From Thermoanaerobaculia bacterium (lineage in GTDB: Bacteria > Acidobacteriota > Thermoanaerobaculia > Multivoradales > JAHZIX01): 56,660 nt of DNA. Positions 35,375 to 43,324 of this stretch are shown here, piece after piece. The stretch is from contig JALXFE010000290.1 in the NCBI GenBank assembly GCA_027069135.1, positions 1-56,660 on the forward strand. The letters run 5' to 3'. The notes beneath the pieces are model-generated. The model did no database searches and was not told where the DNA came from. It saw nothing but the letters and a program-made list of their open reading frames with translations. Every line of letters starts with the position of its first letter. Position 1 is the first letter of the stretch. The position numbers were made by a program, and so were the translations under genes.

Positions 35375-36208
35375 CTAGAAGCAATGAGGAAAGGCCCGGG
35401 TGTCCGCGACTGCTTGAGCCCGGTTGCCCAGGGGGTTTGAATAGGACTTCTCAAAACCGTCGAAGGCCCGGACGGTCACTCGATACCTCTGGTTGGTGAC
35501 GGCGGAAAGAAAGACCCAGAAATTGCCGTTGATGCCGCAGCCGTTCAATACTTTAACCAGCGCTTCGAAGTTGGTTTCACCGAAAAACCAAAACACTGCC
35601 GAGTCCCCGGAGCCCATGGGCACCGGTGTTCCGAGACCCCCGAAGTTGCTGTTGCTGATGTTGTCTACCTTCACCGCAAAGCCGTTCAAACAGGCCTGAT
35701 TCGCCAGTGGGACGCCGGGGAAGAAATTGCAAAATCCCGGGATGATTTCCGTCGCGGAGTTCCGACACTGCACACGGTTGTGGAAAAAACCCGCCGACGA
35801 ATTGCTGAAACCGCTGGTGATCAGGGTGTAGAACCCCGCCGACAAATTAACATCGAGGACGGAATCCCCGACTCCCATGGGTCCGTCGTCGTCCCCCGCG
35901 ATAAGACCCACGAGCTGATCGTTGATATCGGGAATTCCTGAATAAAGATGGATGTATCCGTCGAAGTCCTGGGCACTGTTGATCATGCACCTAGATGTGT
36001 CCGAAAGCGAAAAGAACGTCGCGACACCCCGGACGTTATTCCCAGAAATGTCTGGCCCCGATCCGATGGGCCGGTGCCAAAGAAAGCCTCGCTCGTTGCT
36101 TCCGGTGTAGGTGTAGGCGTCGTCCGCCCGGACTGTCGACGTGCCGGCAAGCAAGGCCATTGCCAGAATTCCCAGTACGCAAAATCTTCCTATGGTGATC
36201 TTCTTCAT
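35375..36208 (-). CDS. Secreted protein sharing the C-terminal module of the beta-helix protein
   Basis: The 277-residue product has a signal peptide (MKKITIGRFCVLGILAMALL, cleavage near VRA). Residues about 35-150 resemble a secreted beta-sandwich of the pre-peptidase/DVUA0089 sort (YIHLYSG, AGDDDG, LSAGFYTLITSGF). Residues 173-277 are a third copy of the module seen twice at the end of the protein at 19671-22577: CLN start, FWFFGETNFEALVKVLNGCG, INGNFWVF, then a final AFPHCF. Six or more Cys suggest disulfides outside the cell. The function is unknown. It lies downstream of a 14-bp tandem repeat array. Confidence 0.75.
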   Translation of the reverse strand: MKKITIGRFCVLGILAMALLAGTSTVRADDAYTYTGSNERGFLWHRPIGSGPDISGNNVRGVATFFSLSDTSRCMINSAQDFDGYIHLYSGIPDINDQLVGLIAGDDDGPMGVGDSVLDVNLSAGFYTLITSGFSNSSAGFFHNRVQCRNSATEIIPGFCNFFPGVPLANQACLNGFAVKVDNISNSNFGGLGTPVPMGSGDSAVFWFFGETNFEALVKVLNGCGINGNFWVFLSAVTNQRYRVTVRAFDGFEKSYSNPLGNRAQAVADTRAFPHCF

Positions 36209-36222
36209 GAGGTCTATACTCC

Positions 36223-36278
36223 TTGATTCTCGCTCTTCGATTCTCTCTCTTTGATTCTAGCTCCTTGATTCTCTGGCT
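36223..36278. repeat. 14-bp tandem repeat, four units
   Basis: Four 14-bp units built on TTGATTCTCGCTCT run from 36223 to 36278 with a few substitutions. They sit 14 bp upstream of the minus-strand start at 36208, so they occupy its leader/promoter region, and about 100 bp downstream of the selenoprotein gene. Confidence 0.8.
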
Positions 36279-36382
36279 CGAGGGGATGTCCCCAAAGACC
36301 ATATTGACACTCGGGAGCCCTCCTGCCTATAGATCTGTAGATTCGTTCTTCTCGAGAGATGATCGATGTCATCCGGGAGGAC

Positions 36383-36934
36383 TCATTTTGCTTCCAGGGT
36401 GATCCCAAGGCCATCTGCCAGACGGTTGTAGTAGTTGAACAGAGCGGTGACCTGGACGATGTCATGGATGGCGGTGTCTGAAAATCCCGTCCGCCGCAGG
36501 CCTTCGACGTCGGCCTCTTCCATGGTTTCCGGCCGGCGGGTGAGCTTTGCGGCGTAGTCGAGCATCGCACGGTCCGCGGGAACGAGAGCCGCGGTTCGGT
36601 AGTCGCTCCGGATCGCTGCGACGAGGGCTTCTCCACCCTCTTGATCTTGGACCTCAACCCGGAGGTCCTGAGCGTGTTCATCGATTCAGTAGTGGCACGC
36701 ATTGATTTTGGAGACGATGACCGCGATCATCTCTCTCTGGGCACGGGAAAGGGGGCTTTCCCTAGAATGCATGACCTCCGTGTAGAGAGCGGTCGAAGTG
36801 CGAAGGATCTGCGGCCGGAGACTCTGGCAGCGGATCACGTTGAAGACTTTGCCAGCGCGTTTGACGGCCGCGCTGTACAGCCGGGCCAGGAGACCTTCCG
36901 CCTCGGCAGGATCTATCGTACGAATCCAAGTCAT
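36383..36934 (-). CDS. AhpD-like peroxidase-related selenoprotein (in-frame TGA = Sec)
   Basis: The gene reads as one 184-codon frame with a single internal TGA at 36688-36686. The first 82 residues (MTWIRTIDPAEAEGLLARLY...) and the last 100 (...FNYYNRLADGLG) both match the carboxymuconolactone decarboxylase/AhpD peroxidase-related family, and no other stop or frameshift separates them. Reading TGA as selenocysteine gives C80-H81-Y82-U83-I84-D85-E86-H87, which is exactly the family active site CxxCxxxH with Sec for the second Cys. A SECIS-like stem-loop starts 17 bases after the TGA. AhpD-like selenoproteins are known in bacteria. The product would be a thiol/selenol peroxidase or reductase of 183 residues. 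The ATG at 36934 follows AGAGGGG. A nonsense-mutated pseudogene is the alternative but does not explain the hairpin. No selA, selB, selC or selD lies in the window. Confidence 0.85.
36649..36668 (-). promoter_or_regulatory. Bacterial SECIS element
   Basis: On the minus strand GGACCTC, loop CGGGTT, GAGGTCC forms a perfect 7-bp stem with a six-base G-rich loop containing GG and GT. It lies inside the coding sequence, 17 bases after the TGA at 36688-36686. Position, size and loop guanines agree with the SelB-binding hairpins of bacterial selenoprotein mRNAs. Confidence 0.75.
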
Positions 36935-37149
36935 CTGATACCCCTCTTTCTTGGGCCTATAGTAGGCGGGACTTGAAAGCCATTGTAGAAGCTCCTGTGA
37001 TCGCTGGCCCTGGAGCCTCTAGAGTCCCTCGGGGCTCGCAGAAGCCTTGGGCCCCCGAACCGCCTGTGGTAGAAACGACCGGTTCGACCGGCGAGTTCCC
37101 TCGGCTCACGGACGACCGCTTCCCGACCTAATTTTCCAGGAGATCGACC

Positions 37150-40100
37150 ATGAACCGCCTCCGCTCTGCTCTCGCGCGCTGGATCGCTTTCGCTCTCCTC
37201 GCCCTCCTGGTGCCTTCCCTCGGCCTCCGGGCTCAAGCCCCTCCCGTTCTCGACAAGGAGCGCTTGAAGACACTGGACTGGCGGGAGATCGGCCCCTACC
37301 GTGGCGGGCGAAGTGCCGCCGTCACCGGAGTCGAGGGGCATCCACGAACCTACTACTTCGGGGCTACCGGAGGAGGGGTCTGGAAGAGCGAGGACGCGGG
37401 CGTCAGCTGGAAGAACGTCTCCGACGGATTCTTCGGAGGGTCCGTCGGTTCTGTCGCGGTAAGCCCCTCGGATCCCAATGTCCTCTACGTCGGGGGCGGC
37501 GAAAAGACTGTCCGCGGTAATGTTTCTCACGGCTACGGCGTCTGGAAGTCCACCGACGCCGGCCGGACCTGGAGTGCCGCCGGCCTTGAGGACTCTCACC
37601 ATATCCCGAGAATTCGAGTAGACCCTCGGGATCCCAACCGCCTCTACGCCGCGGTCCTCGGGCATCTTTATGAAGACCATCCGACCCGGGGAATCTACCG
37701 ATCCCTGGACGCTGGAGCCAGCTGGCAGCGGATTCTCCACGTCAGCGACGCCGTCGGAGCCGCCGAGCTGGTCATGGATCCGACCAATCCGAGGACCCTC
37801 TACGCCACATTCTGGCGAGTCCGCCGCACGCCCTGGAGTCTCGAGAGCGGCGGCGAAGGCTCCGGTATCTGGAAATCGACAGACAGTGGTGACCATTGGC
37901 AGGAGATCACTCGCAACGAAGGGCTTCCTCAGGGGGTCGTCGGCATCAGCGGCATCACCGTTTCGCCCACCAACCCGCAAAACCTCTACGCCATTATCGA
38001 AGCCGACGACGGCGGGGTATTCCGGTCCCGGGACGGCGGGGAAACCTGGAAACGGACGTCGGAGGATCGCAGCCTCCGCCAACGGGCCTGGTACTACTCC
38101 CGGATTTACGCCGATCCTCGGGACGAAGAGTCGGTCTATATCCCCAACGTCCGTTTCCATCATTCCAAAGACGGTGGCAAGACCTTCCGTCAGATCGACA
38201 CGCCCCACGGAGACCATCACGACCTTTGGATCTCGCAGAAGGACCCATTGCGGATGATCCATGGCAGCGACGGGGGAGCTTCCGTGAGCCTCGACGGGGG
38301 GACGACCTGGTCTCGTCAGGACAACCAGCCCACCGCTCAAATCTATCGGTTGTCCACCGACGACCGCTTCCCCTTTCGGATCTACGGCGGACAACAGGAC
38401 AACAGCGCCCTTCGTATCGTCCATCGATCCGACGGCGCCGGGATCGGCTCTAGGGATTGGCAGCCCACGGCCGGTGGTGAAAGCGGACATATCGTCGCGG
38501 ACCCGAAAGATCCGGAAATCGTCTACGGCGGTTCCTATGGCGGCTACCTGGTGCGCCTCGACCACCGGACGGGGTTGTCCCGGGTCATCAACGTCTGGCC
38601 CGATAACCCCATGGGATGGGCGGCCAAGGACCTGCGTTACCGGTTCCAATGGAACTTTCCCGTCCTCTTCTCCCTGCACGATCCGGAAGCCCTCTACGCA
38701 GCTGGGAACCTCCTCTTTCAATCCACCGACGAGGGCCAGAGCTGGGCGGCCATCAGCCCGGATCTGACCCGAAACGATCCTTCTAAGATGGAATCCTCCG
38801 GCGGCCCCATCACCAAGGACAATACGAGTGTCGAGTACTACGGAACTATCTTCTCCGTCGCGGAATCCCGCCATGAAGCCGGGGTCCTTTGGACCGGCTC
38901 CGACGACGGCCTGATTCACATCACACGAGACTTCGGGGAAAATTGGGTCAAAGTGACGCCGCCGGCCCTGCCTCCTTGGGCGACCGTCAACAGCCTGGAA
39001 GCCCACCCTCACAACCGGAAGGGTCTGTATGTCGCGGCGACCGCCTACAAGACCGGTGATTTTTCTCCCTACCTCTTCAAGACCCTGGATTACGGCCGCA
39101 CCTGGATCCGTATCGATCGCGGGATTGACCGCCAGCATTTCACCCGCGTTCTGCGAGCCGATCCCCAAAGAAAAGGGCTGCTCTTCGCCGGCACCGAAAC
39201 CGGGATCTACGTCTCCTTCGACGACGGCGGGCAATGGCAACCGCTGCAGCTGAATCTACCGATCGTGCCGATCACGGACCTCGCCGTCAAAGGGGACTAC
39301 CTGATCGTCGCTACCCAGGGCCGGGGGTTCTGGGCCTTCGACCATCTCCCCCTCCTGCGGCAGCTCGAAACCGCCTCTTTTTCAGCCCCGGTCGAGCTCT
39401 TTGCCCCCGCTCCGACCGTGTTGGGACCCGAGAGCCGGCGGGACTCCCCACCAGCGGGGACCGGCACAAACCCGGCGAAGGGAGTCGTCGTCTTCTATGA
39501 GCTCAAAGATCCTGCCGAAGATCTCCCGGTGCGCCTGGAGCTCCTGGAAGAGGATGGAACCTTGATCCGATCCTTCGAACGCCAGCTACCCGTCGACGAT
39601 CCGGAAGAATCTTCGAAGCAACGCCCCTCGAAGACAGACCCGGACGACTCCGAGAAAGAGCCGGAGGTCACCGCCGTCGACGGCCTCAACCGATTCGTCT
39701 GGGATCTACGCTACGAACCTCCCACCGAGGTGCCTGGAATGATCTTCTGGGGTCCTAAAGGACGCGGTCCGAGGGCCCTTCCGGGAAACTACCTGGTCCG
39801 CCTCACAGCTGGCGAATCCTCGAAGACCGCCCAATTTCGAATCCTCCAGGATCCCCGAAGCACCGCCTCCGAAGAGGCGCTTCAGGCTCAATTCGACTTC
39901 CTCTTAGAAATCCGTACAACCCTCGACGAAGCCCATCGCTCGATCCTTACCATCCGCGAGATTCGCGATCAGCTCGAAGCCCTTCAAGACCGGTTGTCGG
40001 ACGAGGAGACCGAGGTCCTCTCGGCGGCTCTGGCCCTAGGAACCCAGCTCACCGCCATCGAGGAAGCTCTCTATCAAACCAAGAACCAAAGCCGTCAGGA

Positions 40101-40392
40101 CCCCCTCAACTTTCCGATCCGCCTCAACAACAAATTGGCAGCCGTGGCCGGTGGCGTCGATGGGTCTCTCGAACGACCGACGAATCCGGCGGAGGCGGTT
40201 CGAGAAGAATTGACGAAAGCCATCGAGACGGAAATTACAAAATTCGATAAGATACTCGAAGAAGAACTGGTAGCCTTCAATTCCTTGGTCCGGGAGAAGG
40301 GCGTCCCAGCCATAGCCCTCCCCCCCACGGACCGGAACGAGACCACCCCAGACCACCCCAAACCACGAAATGTGGAGACCGAAGATGAATGA
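37150..40392 (+). CDS. Secreted BNR/VPS10-type beta-propeller repeat protein
   Basis: The 1080-residue protein has a signal peptide (AFALLALLVPSLGLRAQA). Residues about 60-740 contain many Asp-box repeats of the S/T-x-D-x-G-x-T/S-W type: KSEDAGVSW, KSTDAGRTW, RSLDAGASW, KSTDSGDHW, RSRDGGETW, SLDGGTTW, KTLDYGRTW and others. This is typical of the sortilin/VPS10-like, YVTN/BNR repeat-containing proteins often misnamed glycosyl hydrolases. Residues about 780-900 look like a beta-sandwich, and the rest is charged and helical (EEALYQTKNQ). Members are envelope or extracellular proteins of unknown ligand. The stop overlaps the oligoendopeptidase start by eight bases, so the two are coupled. Confidence 0.85.
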   Translation: MNRLRSALARWIAFALLALLVPSLGLRAQAPPVLDKERLKTLDWREIGPYRGGRSAAVTGVEGHPRTYYFGATGGGVWKSEDAGVSWKNVSDGFFGGSVGSVAVSPSDPNVLYVGGGEKTVRGNVSHGYGVWKSTDAGRTWSAAGLEDSHHIPRIRVDPRDPNRLYAAVLGHLYEDHPTRGIYRSLDAGASWQRILHVSDAVGAAELVMDPTNPRTLYATFWRVRRTPWSLESGGEGSGIWKSTDSGDHWQEITRNEGLPQGVVGISGITVSPTNPQNLYAIIEADDGGVFRSRDGGETWKRTSEDRSLRQRAWYYSRIYADPRDEESVYIPNVRFHHSKDGGKTFRQIDTPHGDHHDLWISQKDPLRMIHGSDGGASVSLDGGTTWSRQDNQPTAQIYRLSTDDRFPFRIYGGQQDNSALRIVHRSDGAGIGSRDWQPTAGGESGHIVADPKDPEIVYGGSYGGYLVRLDHRTGLSRVINVWPDNPMGWAAKDLRYRFQWNFPVLFSLHDPEALYAAGNLLFQSTDEGQSWAAISPDLTRNDPSKMESSGGPITKDNTSVEYYGTIFSVAESRHEAGVLWTGSDDGLIHITRDFGENWVKVTPPALPPWATVNSLEAHPHNRKGLYVAATAYKTGDFSPYLFKTLDYGRTWIRIDRGIDRQHFTRVLRADPQRKGLLFAGTETGIYVSFDDGGQWQPLQLNLPIVPITDLAVKGDYLIVATQGRGFWAFDHLPLLRQLETASFSAPVELFAPAPTVLGPESRRDSPPAGTGTNPAKGVVVFYELKDPAEDLPVRLELLEEDGTLIRSFERQLPVDDPEESSKQRPSKTDPDDSEKEPEVTAVDGLNRFVWDLRYEPPTEVPGMIFWGPKGRGPRALPGNYLVRLTAGESSKTAQFRILQDPRSTASEEALQAQFDFLLEIRTTLDEAHRSILTIREIRDQLEALQDRLSDEETEVLSAALALGTQLTAIEEALYQTKNQSRQDPLNFPIRLNNKLAAVAGGVDGSLERPTNPAEAVREELTKAIETEITKFDKILEEELVAFNSLVREKGVPAIALPPTDRNETTPDHPKPRNVETEDE

Positions 40393-42184
40393 AGGTGCGA
40401 CACTGGCCCGGGCCTACGAGCAGACCGGTTGGGACCTTTCCGAATTGGTCCCCGATCCCAGCCCGGAAGCCATCAAGGCTCGCTTCGCGGAGCTCGAAAC
40501 CATCGCTCGCGGCCTCGAGGCCCGTCGAGACGAGCTGACCGAAGCCATGGAGCCGGCCCTCTTCCTGGATTTCTTGCGCTGCTACGAGAAATTCCAGGAG
40601 AAGGTCCACGCCCTGGAAGCCTATACCTACCTCCGCTTTGCAGCGGACACCCAATCGGATGAGGCCTTGGGTCTGCGCAGCCAGGTCGAACAACTGGTCG
40701 CGGACCTGGACAACCGAATCCTCTTCTTTCAGCTCTGGTGGAAGGGCCTCCCCGACACGGTGGCTCATCGCTTGATGCCGAGGGGCGACGAGCAGGCCGA
40801 CTTTCGCCATTATCTGGAAGAGAATCGTCGCTGGAGTGCCTTTACCCTCAGCGAAGACTGTGAGCGGCTGATCAACCTGAAAGACACCAACGGGATCGGA
40901 GGGTTGGTGACCCTTTACTCGATCCTCACCAACCGGTTGGAGTTCGAGTTCGAGGTCGACGGAAAGAAACAGACCTTGACTCGCGATGCCTTGATGAGCA
41001 ACGCCTACTCTCCCTTTCCGGAAGTCCGCGCCGCCGCCTACCGAGAGTTCTACCGTGTCTTCTCCAAGGAAACCACGCCGCTATCCCAGATCTACATCCA
41101 CCGAGTCCGCGATTGGTACAACGAAAACGTAACGGTGCGGGGTTTCGAGTCCCCCATCGCCTTCCGCAATCTCAACAACGACGTGCCCGCCGAGGCCATC
41201 GAGGCATTGCTCTCGACGACCCGAGAAAACCGTCACCTCTTTCAGAGGTTTTTTCGACTGAAGGCCAAATGGCTGGGCGTGGAACGCCTGAGCCGCTGCG
41301 ACCTCTACGCCCCACTGGTGGAATCCAGCAGCCAGGTCTCCTGGGATGACGCCGTGCAACAGGTCCTGGGGACGTTTCGGGATTTTCATCCCCGGCTAGG
41401 AGTTCTGGCGGAACGGGTCTTTGCCGAGAACCACATCGACAGTGAGGTTAGGAAGGGCAAGCGTGGCGGCGCGTTCTGCAGCACCGTCACCCCGAATTAC
41501 ACCCCATGGATTCTGGTCAACTTCACGGGTCGGCCCCGGGACGTCGCCGAAATTGCCCACGAGATGGGTCATGCAGTCCATAGCATGCTCGCCGAGGACC
41601 ACTCCCTCCTGAACCAGCATCCCTGCCTGCCATTGGCAGAAACCGCCTCGGTATTCTCCGAAATGCTGATGATGGAACGGCTGCTCGCTCGGGAAGAAGA
41701 TCCCGCCGCGCGCCGTGAGCTGCTCGCCAAGAACGTCATCGATATTTTTGCCACGGTGTTGCGCCAGACGTACTTCGTCGCCTTCGAGCTCGAAGCCCAC
41801 AAAGCGATTCTCGAGGGCAAATCCCAGACCGAGTTGAACGCGCTCTACATGGCCAACCTGGAAGAACAATTCGGCGATAGCGTGGAGCTCTCACCGGAAT
41901 TCCAATACGAGTGGATGACCATTCCCCACATCTTCCACACACCTTTTTATTGCTATGCCTACTCCTTCGGCCAGCTCCTGGTGCTCAGCCTGTATCGGCG
42001 GTACCAGAAAGAGGGAGAGGCCTTCAAACCGGGCTATCTTCGGATGCTCGCCTACGGGGGCGCCGAACGCACCCAAACCATTCTGGAAGAAGCGGGAGTC
42101 GACATCACCGACCCCGCCTTCTGGCAATCCGGCTTCGAAATCGTCCGCGACATGGTTGACGAGTTGGAGAAACTCGATCTCTAG
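40385..42184 (+). CDS. pepF: Oligoendopeptidase F, M3 family
   Basis: This 599-residue zinc peptidase degrades peptides of roughly 7-17 residues in the cytosol. The zinc site is HEMGH at 392-396 in AEIAHEMGHAVHSM, with the following E in the downstream helix (LAETASVFSEML) as third ligand. N-terminal helices match the PepF_N region. A frame is open five codons further upstream, but the ATG at 40385 has GGAG at good spacing and overlaps the stop of the BNR-repeat protein (ATGAATGA), so it is probably translationally coupled to it. A small membrane protein follows 12 bp downstream. Confidence 0.95.
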   Translation: MNEGATLARAYEQTGWDLSELVPDPSPEAIKARFAELETIARGLEARRDELTEAMEPALFLDFLRCYEKFQEKVHALEAYTYLRFAADTQSDEALGLRSQVEQLVADLDNRILFFQLWWKGLPDTVAHRLMPRGDEQADFRHYLEENRRWSAFTLSEDCERLINLKDTNGIGGLVTLYSILTNRLEFEFEVDGKKQTLTRDALMSNAYSPFPEVRAAAYREFYRVFSKETTPLSQIYIHRVRDWYNENVTVRGFESPIAFRNLNNDVPAEAIEALLSTTRENRHLFQRFFRLKAKWLGVERLSRCDLYAPLVESSSQVSWDDAVQQVLGTFRDFHPRLGVLAERVFAENHIDSEVRKGKRGGAFCSTVTPNYTPWILVNFTGRPRDVAEIAHEMGHAVHSMLAEDHSLLNQHPCLPLAETASVFSEMLMMERLLAREEDPAARRELLAKNVIDIFATVLRQTYFVAFELEAHKAILEGKSQTELNALYMANLEEQFGDSVELSPEFQYEWMTIPHIFHTPFYCYAYSFGQLLVLSLYRRYQKEGEAFKPGYLRMLAYGGAERTQTILEEAGVDITDPAFWQSGFEIVRDMVDELEKLDL

Positions 42185-42196
42185 GGCCCTTCGAAG

Positions 42197-42667
42197 ATGA
42201 CCCTCCTGGAACGAAGCCAGCACGGCGCGGTGGTCGTGGCCGTGATCGGTGGGGTCTTGGGCCTCGCAACCGCTGGCGGCTGCTCTGCTATGCCCGCTGG
42301 ACCCTCAGGTCTCGCGGGCCTGATCCATGGCCTGCTCTTCGTTCTTGGCGCTGGTGGCGGAATCCTCGCCGCGCTGCGGATCGACGAGGTGGAAGAAGCT
42401 CGCTGGTCCGCTGCCAAGGATCCCCTGGCGACCAAAGGAGAGCGGGAGTATGCCCACCGGGAGGCGGAAAGCCAAAGGCGGGTAGCGAGCACTGCCTTCC
42501 TCCTCGCTCCCATCGGCGTCGGCTATTGGTTGGCCTACGTCTTCGAGACCGAGGAGCAATTCTCACTCTCGGACCTATTCCTCGTCACCCCTCTCCTCGG
42601 ATTCTTCCTCGCTCTGTTGATCACCTCCCGCCTCAGCTCCTCTTCGCAACAAGACCGGGACTTCTAG
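42197..42667 (+). CDS. Small four-helix membrane protein
   Basis: The 156-residue product has four hydrophobic segments: near 10-30, 42-60, 97-114 and 127-142, with a charged loop between helices 2 and 3 (DEVEEARW ... REYAHREAESQRR). No family is recognised. It follows pepF by 12 bp on the same strand and is likely the last gene of that operon. The ribosome binding site is weak (GAAG). Confidence 0.55.
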   Translation: MTLLERSQHGAVVVAVIGGVLGLATAGGCSAMPAGPSGLAGLIHGLLFVLGAGGGILAALRIDEVEEARWSAAKDPLATKGEREYAHREAESQRRVASTAFLLAPIGVGYWLAYVFETEEQFSLSDLFLVTPLLGFFLALLITSRLSSSSQQDRDF

Positions 42668-42976
42668 CACTGCCCCTGTTCCAGCTTCCTTCGAAGTGAA
42701 GCAAGAAGGAGATTCGCCTCGGATCTCGTCGCGGAAGAGCTGTGGTCTTTCGCCCCACCGGCACCCGGTTCAGGGCCTTTACTCGAAAATTTCCTCGTCA
42801 CAGCGAAATACAACTAGAAATATTTGAAATTTTCAATATAATCATCTTGGGGGCGGCATAGGTCGGCCTCCGGATTCGTTCCCCGCCGCCCTGGAGCGCC
42901 GACCATCTGAGCTTTTTTTCATCCAATTTCTTGGACGGTTGAGGAAAAACGCCTCACCCGTCGAAAGGAGAGCCTT
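42668..42976. other. 309-bp AT-rich intergenic region with a promoter-like palindrome
   Basis: This gap between the pepF operon and the small peptide gene contains the most AT-rich run in the window (42785-42850). It includes the 13-bp palindrome TTGAAA-T-TTTCAA (42824-42836), directly abutting TATAAT (42837-42842). The palindrome may be an operator overlapping a -10 box; the -35 at 17 bp (CTAGAA) is poor. AAAGGAG before 42977 is the ribosome binding site of the small ORF. No coding frame is recognised. Confidence 0.35.
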
Positions 42977-43105
42977 ATGCTCAGTGCGCTCATCCACCTG
43001 ATTCTCACCTTCCTCGGCACTCCCCCGGATCCGTGTCCCGGAGAGCCACACCCGGAGACTTGCCCACAGAATCCCAATGGTCCTACCATGGATCCCAGTG
43101 GCTGA
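42977..43105 (+). CDS. 42-residue exported-type small peptide
   Basis: The ORF begins with ATG after a strong AAAGGAG and encodes 42 residues. A short hydrophobic N-terminus (MLSALIHLILTFLG) is followed by a Pro-rich, Cys-containing tail (two Cys, ending TMDPSG). A perfect 12-bp terminator starts nine bases after the stop, so the peptide has its own transcription unit. The hydrophobic start suggests membrane insertion or export. It lies just upstream of the TPR protein at 43325. Nothing similar is recognised; a signalling pro-peptide or toxin-like peptide is possible. Confidence 0.6.
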   Translation: MLSALIHLILTFLGTPPDPCPGEPHPETCPQNPNGPTMDPSG

Positions 43106-43114
43106 TCCCATGCC

Positions 43115-43150
43115 GCAGCCGGGGAGCCTCTCTCCCCGGCTGCTGTCTTT
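43115..43150 (+). terminator. Strong rho-independent terminator
   Basis: A perfect 12-bp stem, GCAGCCGGGGAG/CTCCCCGGCTGC with a five-base loop, is followed by TGTCTTTT. It closes the small-peptide transcription unit before the TPR gene. Confidence 0.85.
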
Positions 43151-43324
43151 TCGAACGATTCCCTCCTCACCATCTCACCCTTGATGTCTCCTTTCGAAGA
43201 TCTAGGCGCTCTCGACCTCCTGGCCGTGGTACCATCGACAGGCATCGAATGGCTGAGCCTGCTTGCATATTCGAAACCTAGGGCTCAGAAGCACTCCAAA
43301 GCTCCCCCCAGGCTAGGAGACCTT

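Noticed and set aside
36931-39240. 769-codon open frame antisense to the BNR-repeat gene
   Set aside because: It mirrors the plus-strand Asp-box gene with its signal peptide and repeats, and shows no domain of its own.
43103-43150. TGA of the 42-residue peptide followed by a hairpin, as a second selenocysteine site
   Set aside because: The stem is 12 bp, starts nine bases after TGA and is followed by a T-run, so it is a terminator; no protein family continues past the TGA.
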